Positions 33,590 to 45,196 are shown, counted from the stretch's first letter. The stretch: DNA of 64,000 bases from Clitopilus passeckerianus (GCA_944990035.1 CALYLX010000099.1:124001-188000); one strand, 5' to 3'. Notes: a model not told the origin generated them from the sequence alone. Numbers and translations are program-made.

Positions 33590-34427
33590 ATGGTTTCCTT
33601 CAAGTCTCTCTTTGTCGTTGCTGCTACCGCTCTCGCTGCGTTTGCATCCCCCGTCCCCGCTCCTGAAGTTGGTGACTCCCTCGCTGTTCTCGGTGCCCGC
33701 GACCTCTCTGTCGAGAGTGCTGCTGTCTCTGCCCGCGCTGAGTCTGCCGTTCTCGGTGGCTGCCAGCACGGCTGCGGTAGCTTGACTGAGATCATGGCTG
33801 CCGTCCATGTCGACGTTACCGCTGTCATTGCTGATATTAGTGAGTCCCCTTATTACTTCGTGCCGTGCACATAACTGATCAATATCCATAGACGTCGCTG
33901 TAAAGGGCAACGTCGATGTCAAGGTCGTCGTCGGCCTCATTGCTAAGATCGACGTTATTATCAAGGCTGCTATCGGTCACGTTAAAACCCTTCCTCACGG
34001 TGGTGTTGACGTCGACGTTAACGTCTTCGTTGGCATCTTTGTTGTAAGTACCTACCTTCACCTAACTGCGGTCGCATAACTAAATGTCAATCTAGCAAAT
34101 CATTGCCGCCCTTAACGTTGCTGTCAAAGGTTGTGGTGCCCAGGCTCACTTGATTGCAGCCATCATTGTCCAGCTCAAGTAAGTTTCATAGAGGTTTCTT
34201 AAACAGGATGTACTAACCTTCTCTGTAGTGTCAGCATCTCCATCCTCCTCAAGGCCTGCTTCAGCCTTGTCGCTGGCCTCGATGTCAAGTTTTGCGGCCT
34301 ACTCGACGCTAGCGTTGTTGTCATCATTGGCCAACTCAAGCTGGTCGATATCATTGCTATCATCAAGGTTCACCTCAACGTCAACCTCCTTGGCCTCATT
34401 GGCATCAACCTCGGTATCAACCTCTAA
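33590..34427 (+). CDS. Secreted hydrophobic valine-rich protein, member A
   Basis: Family not recognised. Four exons (33590-33839, 33892-34043, 34096-34178, 34229-34427) give 227 residues. A signal peptide, MVSFKSLFVVAATALAAFAS-PVPAP, is followed by a pro-like stretch (LSVESAAVSARAESAVLGG). The rest alternates hydrophobic and polar residues (VDVKVVVGLIAKIDVIIKAA, VDVDVNVFVGIFV) and ends LLGLIGINLGINL-stop. Members B, C and D share the leader, intron phases and repeat pattern. Unlike them it lacks a Lys-Arg site; cysteines occur in GGCQHGCG and later. It may be an amphipathic beta or membrane-active surface protein, but no function is established. Confidence 0.8.
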
Positions 34428-35860
34428 AAGGGCAGCCATGGCTCGTGTTCAGAAGGTGTTCATGTCTCTACGATGTTATGATTGTACGACCTTCCATACC
34501 GTAGTACTTTGTTTTTCCGCTTCTTCGTAATGGATCTTGTTTTTGCAACCCTGGAGTGCCTCTAAGAAAGCTGTAAATGTGAGCCGGAGGTCCGGCCCGG
34601 CAAAAGGAACACAAGTTCCGAAGCGTGGGAATCCAGGGCCGAGCCTGCATTTGAGCAACCAGCCTTCCAAGTTCCAGCTCCCCCTCCGACTCTCACTTGG
34701 GCCTCCGGCATAAAAGTATCCAAGGCTTCCAGGCTTCAACTTACACAGGATGCTTCAGCTAAAGGCAATCAGTAGCTCTGAGGACTCCTGACTATTGCGC
34801 CTTTGGAAGCGAGCGACACAAGATTCAGAGTCTGTCACCAACTTGACTTCTCGGGATGGTAAGCTTGCAAACATTCTCACTAGGTCGACCGTACTTACAT
34901 TTCAGTCGGATCTCCAGCTGAAGATAACGAAGACGAAGAGGTGGAACGAATGAAAGGGCAAGATATGTCGTCCAAAAGTCTTGATGCTCAGACTCGGAAG
35001 TGAGTACACCATCGTAATCCTCACATCATTGACCAAGCTCACCTTTTCTCCAGCAGCACGGTTCAAATTTCTCGCCCAGGTGTTCCATAGCTAAGCTTCA
35101 TCTCATCTGAACGGGTAAGTGCCGTCATCTGTCGGATGTCCGTCAAGCTAATATCGACCACCTAGGGGAATCATGCAAAGTGGTCGCAACCACTTTTCAC
35201 CGATTGGGTACACCCTACACGAGCTCTACACCGGAACGTTCGACACTCTTTCATGCCCTTAGGCCGTACGTCAAATGAGACAAGCCTTCCCCACATATAT
35301 CTACCATTGTTCAAATGTTCACCCGCCACGCAAGATCAGCACTACGAGGTACCATGGCTATCTGAATACCGGGACATCAGGCAAGTGTCAACTTACCATT
35401 GACGAATGAAACCGACTTACCGTTTAATAGCATATCAGAACAAATAGACTTGCAAGAACTATCTGGCGTCGGAAACAGACATGCTGTTTGGATCTCTTGG
35501 TTCGGACCGCACACGGTCGCCCTACACAATTCCTGACCATTCGTCCTCGCGCCCAGCCTGAGGTTGCGACTAATACACAACTTGCGCCGCAACGTAATGG
35601 CTATATCCTTAGCAGCATGTCGATTCGCGTCACATTGACACCTGCAAAGCTGGCCAGACCAGGCATTTCAGAGTCGCCCAAGGAGGCTGGCTTTACCAAT
35701 AATAGCTTTGCGAAGGCTTACAAGAGAAGGATGCAGTTCATCGCCCAATTTCCCCTATTCATCCCATAAAAACCTGGCCTCCTTAGCATTTCTTTCCTCG
35801 CCCACCTGATCTCCCTCCACCACCAGCAACAGCAAGATCCTCAAGAAACCCCTCAAGAAA
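34428..35860. other. Intergenic with a possible small gene
   Basis: A TATA-like GCATAAAAG lies at 34709, and splice-like junctions between 34860 and 35100 flank acidic codons (SEDNEDEEVERMKGQDMSSK), but no convincing complete frame was found. The last 100 bp contain CATAAAAACCTGG (35765) and the AAGATCCTCAAG leader, similar to the leaders of the two large repeat genes. Confidence 0.35.
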
Positions 35861-38800
35861 ATGCTGTCGTACTCTCAGCTCGTTGCCGCGTACGTCTATG
35901 CGGTAGCGTGGCTCTTCACGTTCTATTCCTCACCAATGAGGTTGCCCACCATCGGTTCAACGGTACTTCGTCGTATGCTCACCATCGACCCCTCTCCTGT
36001 CCTCCTCACCCTGTCCTGCGGTTCTTGGGCCACACGAGATTCGACCCCAGCTCAATATGGTTTCCTCGACACCGTCCTCGGATTTATTGCCGCTGCCTAC
36101 AATGAATACAAGATGCTCCTGCTCGTCATCATGGGCATAGTCCTAGCTGCCGCCGCCCTGTGCTTCGGTCGTTCGCATTATTGGGCACGTAAAGGCGATG
36201 AAGCTACCACGGCCATTGCTATCGACATCGGGGACGAAACCCTCATCGGCACTCCTGCTCCCGTCAAGAAAAAAGGGGACCGTAGCTTCTTGGGATTTGC
36301 AAATGGACCAAGCACCCCTATCCGCCGCCTACTCTTCAATGGACCTCACGTCAGCCTAGTTCAAGTTTGGAACGTCAGAGTCAACGGTGTTTTCGGTGGC
36401 CAAGATGGGAATACAAGCATCCCTGGTATCCCGGTCGCATATACTTCTACTCCTCCGCGTCAAGGTCATCATCAAGAGGGAGATTCATTCGGGCATAGTT
36501 TGAACGACATCGATTCGTCTGTCAATGAAGACAACTCGCAGATTCTCGCTGGGCTCAGCCTCGCTCCAGCGGTCCTCTCAGCTTCCCAGAGTGCAAAGGC
36601 TCGACAACCCGCTTCAAGGCAGATTAAAGTTGAGGTTTGTGGCAAGTTTTTTATATTTGTCTCTCAGTGTTGACGTCGACGTTTAGGGTTCAGATACCGC
36701 CGCTCAAGCTGTCCCTTCCATAACCGCCTCAATCCCCACGGTCGCTGTTGGCCAAGGTTCCGTCCCCGAAATCAAGCATGTACCCGCCGTTCGTGTTGCA
36801 GGTGTTCGGCACTCTATCACAAGGAAGCGAGCTGCCACCACAGGATCGTCGGCTGAAGCTTTGGCTCAACTTCGCGTTCGTAGCCTACTCAACATCTACT
36901 AAAGACTCAGTCGCTAACGCTCCATTTTAGCGCCTTGTTCGCCCTTATGTCAACACTGGCGTTCAGACAGACTCTGCTCCATGCAAGGTTTATGCGGATC
37001 AGGGAACTTCCGTTGAGGTGAGCCGGCATCATGTACATCCGCTTTCCCTGTATACTTAATGTTCCCGACAGGATCTCGTCGATGTCTCCAAGCCTGTCTC
37101 TCGTTGCATGAAAAGTGTAGGCTGCGACGCCTCGCCGGTGAATGTTGTCCAGGAGACCAAGGTCAGTTTCATATCATATTTGTCTTTTGCCTTGTACTCA
37201 GGATCGTTCAATAGGTACCTATCAAGAAAGACGCGGGAATCGGAAATGACACCAAAGACTCTTTCGATATTGCTCTTACCGCATTTGAGAAAGATCATGA
37301 AGCGGACTATGTCACACTGACGAAGGCGATGAAGCAACTCGCGGTCCTTGAGCAGGCGCAAGAACAGACCGTTGATCAAGCGTCACCTCTCGTCCTCAAT
37401 GTCGTCCCTCCGACCCCTCCTTCCGACCAGGCCAAATCACCTGAACCTACTATTGGTCTACCGCGGTTCAAGGCTTCCTCGGGAATTCGTGCTCCTTCCA
37501 GCAAAATCGCATCCTCCTCGAAGGCCAATCGTTCCATCGTTGTTATTGCTTCCCGCCAGAAAGAAACCATTTCGGTTATCACCCCGACCTCCCAGACTGT
37601 GGTGCCAACGCCAGTCGTTGACGACAAACTGGGCCGTGTTTTGGGAGTCATGTACCCTCACTTGAATCGCCTCGCTCCCCTGATAGTCAAGAACGGACCG
37701 TTCTGCACCACCTCCTTACCTTCCGTCGTCATTACGAGACTCAAGCTGGAGAAGAAGAGCACCAAGTACCTTCTAACCATATTCGGCCCAGTCGAGGACA
37801 ACCTCAGGGCCATCTTCCACCGACTCAATCCAAAGGGCTCCGGAAAAGCCTTCCTTCAATTCCTTCAAGACTTCTTTACCGCCACGAAAGCAGAAGCAAT
37901 TGCACGGTACCTCCAGACCTACCCCGGCCTAAACTCAGCATCATCGGAATCTGACGTCCTCGCATATGTGGCCCTCTTGGACGAGAGGCAGCTGATCGCA
38001 CCCAAATTTGCTGTTCATTTCAAAAACTTCGAAAGCATGTACCCTATGCGGGCGAAGACGGAGTTCCGCCAATATCTGGAGACCAACCTGCCAAAGGAGA
38101 AGCCACTTGCAGCAGAGCAAAACGGGAACGAGACAGAAACGCTTCGTATCCTGAAGGTCTTGTTCCCCGACCACGAGCGTCTCGCCGCCCACATCCTTCA
38201 GCAAACTCCTGCACCCTTTCCTTCCAAGAGCGACCGGCAGGAAAACATTCGCAACATGAAAATGTTTGGCCCGGTCGAGGTGGAGTTCAAGAATGTCTTC
38301 CACAAGTATTCCCCCCATGGGTCGCCGAAAGGATATCTGCAGTTCCTCCGCTGCTACCTGGACGCCAGGGAGATCCAAGGAGTACCCCAGGTCTCGCTCC
38401 TCTACGACCGCTTCGAGCGCGAACATCCGAATGGGACCCCTCGACAATGGCTTGACCACATTCGCTGCCACCTCCCTCAAGTGGAAGCAGAGTTGCTTGC
38501 GAAGGAGACTAAAGGAAAGCGACCGGCTCCTACTCCTGCTCCCCGCGTATTGGCGAAGAAGGCTGCTCAAAAAGTCGTTCCCGGGAAGCAGGCAAAGGTG
38601 GAGAAGAAGGTGGAAAAGCGCATTGCTAAGGCACCTGCAATCGTTAACAAGCTGCCTCTCAAGCCTTGGAACGGTGGATCTAGGACCGCGAAGGGGAAGG
38701 AGAATATGTCCCCTCCCAAAGTCCGACCGTGCAAGGAGAAGGGGCAGGGCAAGGCTGTCAACTCCAAGGTCACGACGAAGAAGGTTCCAGTGTCCACTAC

Positions 38801-38885
38801 GCTCGTCTTTCGCCCGACTCCTATTCAGCGCGCCCCGAAGGGACCCACCTCGAGGCTGCAAGGGCCTGCAAAGGGTTGGCGTTAA
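35861..38885 (+). CDS. Diverged member of the membrane-anchored helical-repeat family
   Basis: Five exons (35861-36634, 36687-36875, 36931-37017, 37072-37161, 37215-38885) splice in frame to 936 residues. The N-terminus is hydrophobic (MLSYSQLVAAYVYAVAWLFT). A second span, KMLLLVIMGIVLAAAALCFG, lies near residues 85-104 and is followed by HYWARKG. A long polar linker leads to helical repeats with the same pattern as the genes at 18076 and 26787: FGPVEDNLRAIFHRLNPKGS, FENFESMYPM-like FKNFESMYPMRAKTEFRQYL, FGPVEVEFKNVFHKYSPHGS, and LYDRFEREHPNGTPRQWLDH (compare LYDRFLAEHPDS). The tail is basic, rich in Lys/Pro (KVEKKVEKRIAK), unlike the acidic copies. TATA and leader sequence also resemble theirs. 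Kinship is inferred from pattern, order and promoter; function unknown. Confidence 0.75.
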
Positions 38886-39533
38886 ACCACTCCCATCTCC
38901 TGTCTTGATTTATTATTGCTATTATTATTGCTATTTATGTTCTGTTGCGGTACTGTATATTTTCTGGACTTTTTTGGTGACCCTTCTTGTACTTTACATG
39001 GTCTCTTGTACTTTTACATTCTGTCTTTCCGTCGTTCTTTCCTTCTTTCTATACCCCTTCGTTCTAGAGTAGTCTTTCTTCTCTAGCGGTTATGGCCCGC
39101 TGCCCGCGACATTTTGTCGGTCCGAGGCGTTGGCTAGCAGTTGACTCTCGAGTCTCTGCTCATAATCAGCACGATCCCATTTTGCTTTTGCTTCTATAAT
39201 ACCTTCCCTACTTTTAATTTAGGTTCATATTAATAGCCTTATATACTCGAGTAATTTGAAGGATTGGATTGCAACTGATTTAATTCAACGCGAGGGAGGC
39301 CGTGGACAAACAGTTGCATTCTCCACTATGACTGGGTGGTATTACATTTCTCCCTAGAACTCGATATCGTAGACCTCCATGATAGCTCGAACAACAGCAG
39401 GCGGCCGATGACCAGGAGCTCGTCTGAGCGGTAGGTTGGAAAGATGCGAGAGATGGCCATTGATCATGAGTGCCGTGAGCGTAAAGCTAGCAACGGGAGG
39501 AAGATATGGCGGGTATATCCTCCGTAGCTCTGC
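38886..39533. other. Intergenic
   Basis: AT-rich 3' flank of the preceding gene, with a short ATTATTGCT-type microsatellite at 38910-38940. No gene seen. Confidence 0.5.
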
Positions 39534-39931
39534 TTATATCTGCTCATCCGCAGAGATATAGAGAACTGCCAGAAGAAAGGTGAGATTGGTCTTGCGATAA
39601 AGAACGAACTGCACGCACCATTATTACCACGAATGAACGCGTCCCCATACTTGTTCGTCACCCTTCCATTGACATGTTCTTCGGTCTGCTCTAGTGCAAT
39701 GTTCATGTAGCCATCGAGACATGAGAGAATCCCTATTTTTGAATAAAGGTCAGAGATAGATGCAGGCAGAAACCGGACGAGCTCACCCTTGTAATCGACA
39801 CCCGATGTCAGTCTGACAATCACTCTTTTCCCCACCACGCCCTTCAAAAAATCAGTAGGTGAGCCTGTGTGCCCGGTAGGTTGAGCTGGCGCTGGCGATT
39901 GCGCATCGGGAGGGGTGCTCTCGTCGGCCAT
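39534..39931 (-). CDS. LSM6: U6 snRNA-associated Sm-like protein LSm6
   Basis: Subunit of the LSm2-8 (nuclear, U6 snRNA) and LSm1-7 (cytoplasmic decapping) rings. Three exons on the minus strand (39787-39931, 39619-39732, 39534-39565) encode 96 residues: MADESTPPDAQ..., then SPTDFLKGVVGKRVIVRLTS-GVDYKGILSCLDGYMNIALE, and after an intron NKYGDAFIRGNNVLYISADE-QI. Sm1 (LTSGVDYKG..CLDGYMNIAL) and Sm2 (FIRGNNVLYIS) motifs are complete. The ATG at 39931 is preferred to an in-frame GTG six bases upstream. The short last exon has a clean GTGCGT..CAG intron. The length is normal for LSm6 plus a slightly long N-terminal extension. Confidence 0.95.
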
Positions 39932-40903
39932 GGTCACTGTCCTCTGCTAAATCTGCAGGGCCAAATTCTTGCAACGAGCTCGAGGCTTCTGCCAAGCACG
40001 CGCAAACAAGCTTCCCTGGTCTTGAGTTTGATAGCTTGGAATGCTTGTGCTCGTGCAACTCATGCACTCGCTTGCTGTCAACACAGAGTACACCTTCGTG
40101 GTATTTGAAAACCGTTCGGGACTGGCCACTCTGTCTCAGGGAAGATGCTGCTGTTCACTGAGCTGCGATCACTGGCACAGCTCCATTCTTGGCGTTCATC
40201 AAACCTTCATTCAGGATTTTCTGGCAGGTGCAATGAAGAGATGCTAGCTTTATTGGATGGGTATCGTGACCAGGGTTCTCTTAAGGTAGCTGGCTAGCTG
40301 CTCTGCCACTATATTGAAGGATTCGAGGCGTATATATCCAGGAAGCTTGCTGCCATGGATTGGAGCTTTTCCTTTAATGGTTCCTAAGTCGTTTGGTGAT
40401 CTCAAATGGACTAATTCCCCCCTCTGCCCGAAGTCTCCATGAGTGGCCAAAAAGTGTCAAATGTCAAGGCCATCCTACGCCACCTGCCATGTTGCCACAG
40501 CGCTTCCAGCACGCACCGCCTTGATGTATGTTCACCTTCGAGCTCTGTATACCGGTCGCTCTATGTATCTCAATTATAAGATTACGAGGAATATTGACTG
40601 TGGAATTCCTCATTTTGAGGAATCTTCTCCTCTTTGGTCTCCTCAGCACGTAGGAGCGCCGATACTTGCTCGAACTCTTCGATCTAGTCATTGATACCCC
40701 ATCTATGAATTCCTCATGAAACTCTCCACCCAAGCCGAAGAAGATGTCTATCGCACCACAGCGCCTGTCCTTGGCCTCTTCGAGATCCGAAAGCGTGACG
40801 AGACCCTTTATTAACTGCCTATATAGACCTCGCCTTTCAGCCTCCAAATCCTCAGCGACCAACCCGCACTTCTAACAGCGGAAAACATCATCTCACTATA
40901 ACA
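39932..40903. other. Intergenic
   Basis: Shared upstream region of LSM6 and the divergent secreted-peptide gene. No other gene is supported. A CTATATAGACCTC element near 40820 is a likely TATA box for the gene at 40904. Confidence 0.45.
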
Positions 40904-41110
40904 ATGAAGCTCTTCTCTATCTCGACTCTCGTCATTCTCGCCGGGATCTCTAGCAGCGCTGCTGCCATTTCTTGCTCGGCCCAAGGCGGCAGCTGCCAAG
41001 ATGGTGGGAGGGACTGCCCTGCTGGGACACGTTCTGTATTCTGGGACAGCGGCTGCAAGACCGGCTGGTGGTGGTGGGAGAAAGACGATAAATGCTGCGT
41101 CAAGAATTGA
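40904..41110 (+). CDS. Small secreted cysteine-rich protein (6 Cys)
   Basis: A 68-residue single-exon ORF. The signal peptide MKLFSISTLVILAGISSSAA-A is followed by a mature part of about 46 residues with six cysteines in the order C-x6-C-x6-C-x12-C-x11-C-C, ending CCVKN. A WWWWEKDD run lies before the last pair. The six-Cys spacing and size resemble disulfide-stabilised fungal secreted peptides (defensin-like or knottin-like), but no family can be named. A TATATAG box lies about 80 bp upstream. Such peptides are commonly apoplastic or antimicrobial; that is an inference from class only. Confidence 0.7.
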   Translation: MKLFSISTLVILAGISSSAAAISCSAQGGSCQDGGRDCPAGTRSVFWDSGCKTGWWWWEKDDKCCVKN

Positions 41111-41638
41111 GCGGCCTCCAAGTATGTCTCGTTGTTTTTAATTCGCAAACGTATGAGAACTAATAACGTATGCACAGACATTTGGGTTGTTTAAGCAATC
41201 TCGGTCGACAAACAACGGACGTGTCTAGCGCTGTATACGCATTGTCAGGATTTCACGGAACTATGTAATATATATATTTGAATGCGATTTTGGAGGACTC
41301 GCTCTACGCAGTATGACGTCGGGTCGATGATGCCAGGATGCGCGAATTCTCAAACTCACAACCAAGTCATATAAACTTCGAGATATGTACGAAACTGCTC
41401 GTGAGGGAGAGGCCAGGTCGTACATGAGACCGTAGTACGACTCCGGTCGTGATACCGAAGATGATATCCTGGAGGGATCTGGACGTTTCTCGATCCTCTC
41501 CATTGAAATACTACACTTAGTGACTGAATAATACACATTCAATCTGACTTAACGCAACAGTAAACCCGTGGAATTTGTGACTTAGACTACTTTCCTTTTC
41601 CATACATATATATTGACTGGATCAACGTTGTCGTAGTG
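41111..41638. other. Intergenic
   Basis: 3' flanks of two convergent genes. An intron-like GTATGTC...ACAG sequence just after the stop of the secreted peptide may be a 3' UTR intron. No gene seen. Confidence 0.4.
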
Positions 41639-42844
41639 CTAATTGGGAGAGATAGAGAAGTGTAGCTTGTTCTGTTCGACTAACGTCGGTAGGCCAGCTC
41701 TTAAAGCAGCTCCAAATCCTGGATCAGCCTCTAAACCATGCCAAATGGTACGCAGTAGACGTATCCGAACTTCTGGAAGCTCCTCTAGCGTGAAGCGTGC
41801 TAGAAGGACATTTTCCAAGGGTCGGAAATTATAACGTTTCCGGAAGGATTTCAGATCCGTTGTTGAACACAAAAAGTCGATGCTGAGCGTTTTGAGAGTA
41901 GAATTGAGAGTGGCGAATGTGTCTAAGAGGGTGCTTTGCAAAGGATACTCGTCAGCCAGTCGGATAATCGCTTCCTGTCTGAAGTGCTCCAAATTGGTGT
42001 TTGTGGAGAAGGAGAGTGGGTGCAGCAGCTCGTCATCTGTGAAGGGAAGGAATTAGCGACGTATGGGCCAAAAAATGAGTTAGTTACCGTGCTGCGTACC
42101 TAGATCAACGTGTTCGAGATTAGAAGCGCATTGGGATATTAGGACCGTCAACGGATGGAGAGAATTGGTGGGTTCGTATGGGCCCACTGCACGAATGCTC
42201 TTCATCCTCGGGTTGAGCGTGGCTAGATGGGAGACGAGGCCCTCCATTTCAGGGATGAGGCACGACAGTTTGAGATAGGAGATAGGAGATATGTCCCACT
42301 GTGCGTGAGGAACGGTGTTATCGTCGAAATGAATCCAATCGAGCTCAAGTGTCATGTCGGAGCGTTTTCCTGGCCCTACGACAACGGATAACAAGTCGTT
42401 GGTACTTGGGAATGTAACAGAGCTAATCTTAATGCGCCGCACATGCTTCAAGGCGCACAAGGCAGATTGACTGATACGATCAAGTGTATGCCAGAAGATT
42501 GCCACCAGTTCAAGAACCTCGACGGTGTCTAGTCGGGGAAGGATATTGCAGATACAAAACTGTAGGCTTTGCCAGGTGTCTTTACGCTCCCCAATTTGGA
42601 CATTTTTTATCAAATATCCAAGCGTGGATTCACGTGCAGAAAGAAGCTGCGCAAGCCACAACATCTTCTGCTGGTCCCCGAATTTAACGACGTAATCGCG
42701 TAGCCAGTTCTCTCGGACAGTGTTAGATCGCAGGAAGCGAGTAGATACAAGTCGACAATTCCCAAGCTCGGATTTTGTGTGGCTAGAAGCATCTTCAAGC
42801 TCGCTAAGGATACGATCCAGGACCTCGTTGGGAATGTCGTCCAT
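41639..42844 (-). CDS. F-box-like protein
   Basis: Probable SCF adaptor of the short agaricomycete type. The ATG at 42844 gives MDDIPNEVLDRILSELEDAS, a degenerate F-box, then NCRLVSTRFLRSNTVRENWL. Weak leucine-rich segments follow (LPRLDTVEVLELVAIFWHTL, SLHPLTVLISQCASNLEHVD). One intron (GTACGC donor near 42100, CAG acceptor near 42040) leads to a last exon ending QNKLHFSISPN-stop. About 365 residues. A decayed paralogue lies directly upstream at 43157-44349 on the same strand, indicating tandem duplication. Target unknown. Confidence 0.75.
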
Positions 42845-43156
42845 GTTGGTGGTATGATGATAAGGTGTTTCAAATAATCCGACATAGACCGAGACATAGA
42901 GGTCACGTTCTGACGAGCGTGACACTATTATGGCCAGAGTTCGGACGTTCCTCGACAAGCAGTGAAAAATTTGCTTCCTCCATTCAACGGCACGACAAGT
43001 TCTAGATACGAAGCTGATATGGTACCTCCAGTAATATCGCTAAGGCCCTTAAATCACACACGTCTAAGTTGAAGCGGAATGTCACCTAGATAAACTCTCG
43101 ACGAGAGACGGAAAAAGACAACGTTTTCTCCTCTACCAATACCGGGAGTTCAGCTT
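42845..43156. other. Spacer between the F-box gene and its decayed paralogue
   Basis: Promoter side of the intact F-box gene. The minus-strand frame of the decayed copy runs on weakly to about 43080. Nothing else seen. Confidence 0.4.
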
Positions 43157-44349
43157 TTAAGGCAGTCTTAAACTCTCCTTGGTTACCGGTTCACCTTCCA
43201 GACCTCCCTGGCAACCATCATGCGATAGAGATATCTGCACATTGGGAAGATTGTCTCGTCCGCAACGGGCGAGGAGAATTCCATCCACGGGATAAAATTT
43301 GCCAGGCTTCATGTGGAATTTATCGTCCACAAGTCCAGATATGACAAGTAAAACGACGATTTTGCTGAGAGAGTCGGAATTGAGCGTGTTGAACGACCTT
43401 ATCAAGGAGCCTGGGAGAGTGAGAACGGTGTTACGATAATCAACGGGCACCCCGAAACCAATCATGTTTAGACTGGTGTTGGTGGCGATTGATATGGGTG
43501 AGAACCTAGTATCTATAAATTGGGGAAAAAAACAGTGATCAGGACAAGGCCAAGGGGAAACCAGTCAATAGTACCTTCGGGCAATTCTAAAAAGAGCCTC
43601 CCAAGATGACGCCCGCAATTAGATATTAGAGCTCTTAACGACTCGTAGCCTAAATGATCACTCGGGTGGGAAGTGGTGATCTGCTCGATCTCTGGCGTGA
43701 GGGCTGCTGGGTGGGAGACGAAGTCCCCTGTGGTGCCGTCGTATCTCTCCATGTAAAGGCTGTTGATAGAGGAGATGTCCCATTTCTCAGTTGAACGAGG
43801 GAAAGTGGGGTCTTCCAATTTGGGATATTCCAGAGCTAAGGTAAGCGTTTGGCTGGGGCGCGTTCCCGGTCGCCCAGCAACGATGAAAAGAAACTCGTTG
43901 ATGGTGGAGAATTTAGTGTGAATATGCCTTGAGGCATAATTAAAAGGCTGGGTTGCGTGGTCGAGGTTGCCCCAGGAAAAACTATACAGCTTCAGTTGCT
44001 GGATGTTTTCAAGGCATAAATAGATGTCGGGGACATGCCGCTCGACCTTCTTTGAAACGAACGTCCAGGAATCTGTCACTTTGAGGTTCTGTAATAAGGT
44101 CCAAGTGTGGCTGAAGGAGCGGTAAGAAGAGGCTTCTAGCGTAGGATCTCCTCTTCTTAAGTTCCAACCAGACTTCTCTTAGCCAATTCTCGCGAACGGC
44201 GCTGGATTTCTGAAAGCGAGTGGACACGAGTCGACAGTTTCCAGGGTCTGAGCCTGTGTTCAACCGGTGTTTTCAACCCTCCTGTAAGTAGTTGGGCCAG
44301 CGGGTTTCTCCAGTATGAGGTCCAGGGCCACGTTAGGAATGTCATCCAT
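43157..44349 (-). pseudogene. Decayed tandem paralogue of the F-box gene
   Basis: Begins MDDIPNVALDLILEKPAG like its neighbour but hits a stop after about 29 codons. It continues in other frames: GNCRLVSTRFQKSSAVRENW aligns with the intact gene, then a deletion removes the region after the WLR motif. A long open part follows (43513-44079: ERHVPDIYLCLENIQQLKLY..., WDISSINSLYMERYDG) and a last piece at 43157-43465. The number of breaks argues against a functional product, although splicing around some of them cannot be wholly excluded. Confidence 0.65.
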
Positions 44350-45092
44350 AGTGGTGCTGGGGTAATATCTGCGCGTTATTGGATGTATAGTTTCTCTGGA
44401 GCTCTTTTATATATGAGCAGACGGAGAAGGGAATGTCGTGCGTTTGCCGTAGTGCCTTGGCGATGGCCTCCTCGAGGCAGGAGTGCAGGGCGAAGGCGGA
44501 TCTGGCGTTCGACAAAGTAAGGGCCTTCAGATTTTTTATCTGCAGAAAGAGCTGTCTGATTATCGACGTTTTCAAAACATCGAATGCAACTGGAATTGTC
44601 CTGAAGGCTCGAAAGATACTAGGAACTGGCTGTTTTGGGCAACCTGACAGTAAGTTGGAGATCCAACAATTCGGCTTGATTGCCGATGCTTTCCAGAAAA
44701 CGCACAAGCAAGGAAGCCAAGAGGAAGCCAAGAGGAAGCAAGAGAGGAAGCTCATGCACTGTTTAATACCAGGTGGATCTTTCCTTGAAAACGCCAGTAT
44801 CTTGTCGTAAAGGGTACGAAGGTCCCGTAAACAACCAGAGAGTGAAAGCGCCCTTTTTCCATTTGTCTAATCTTGGAAATCTTCTCCCACCATGTACGTG
44901 TCCATGGGAGGCCAGTACTTCACGAGAGCTGACCTTAATCTACTCACATCGGCTTCAACATTTAACTCTCCTCCGTAGCAGCCAAATCCCCGGCCAGCGT
45001 ATGAAACCAAAACCAACAACGTGTTCTGGCACTCAAGGGTTGCCACTGAAGTCTACTGTCTGGCCCAGCCAGATGATGGGCGCGTTCGTAGT
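44350..45092. other. Intergenic with a leucine-rich minus-strand fragment
   Basis: The minus-strand ORF at 44342-44755 contains a plausible LRR-like piece (IKNLKALTLSNARSAFALHS, then CLEEAIAKALRQ) and overlaps the start of the decayed F-box gene. It could be the truncated tail of another F-box/LRR gene. It has no credible start and is not called as a gene. Confidence 0.35.
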
Positions 45093-45121
45093 CACGTGGT
45101 CGCGCCTGAAGGGCCCGTGAC
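45093..45121 (+). promoter_or_regulatory. E-box/GTGAC element, copy 6
   Basis: CACGTGGTCGCGCCTGAAGG followed by GCCCGTGAC. With its flanking GT it forms GTCACGTG...CCCGTGAC, an imperfect inverted repeat. It lies about 100 bp upstream of the VPS29 ATG. GGGCGCG lies upstream as in the other copies. Confidence 0.4.
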
Positions 45122-45196
45122 TGCGGATGGCGTCGCTGTACAAGGCGGCGTTGCTGCTCATAGTAGTACTACTTACGCCTCAAAGTCCACATAGCA

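Noticed and set aside
37941..38861. 306-codon antisense ORF opposite the third repeat gene
   Set aside because: Fully inside a conserved coding exon on the other strand; the translation has no domain or start context.
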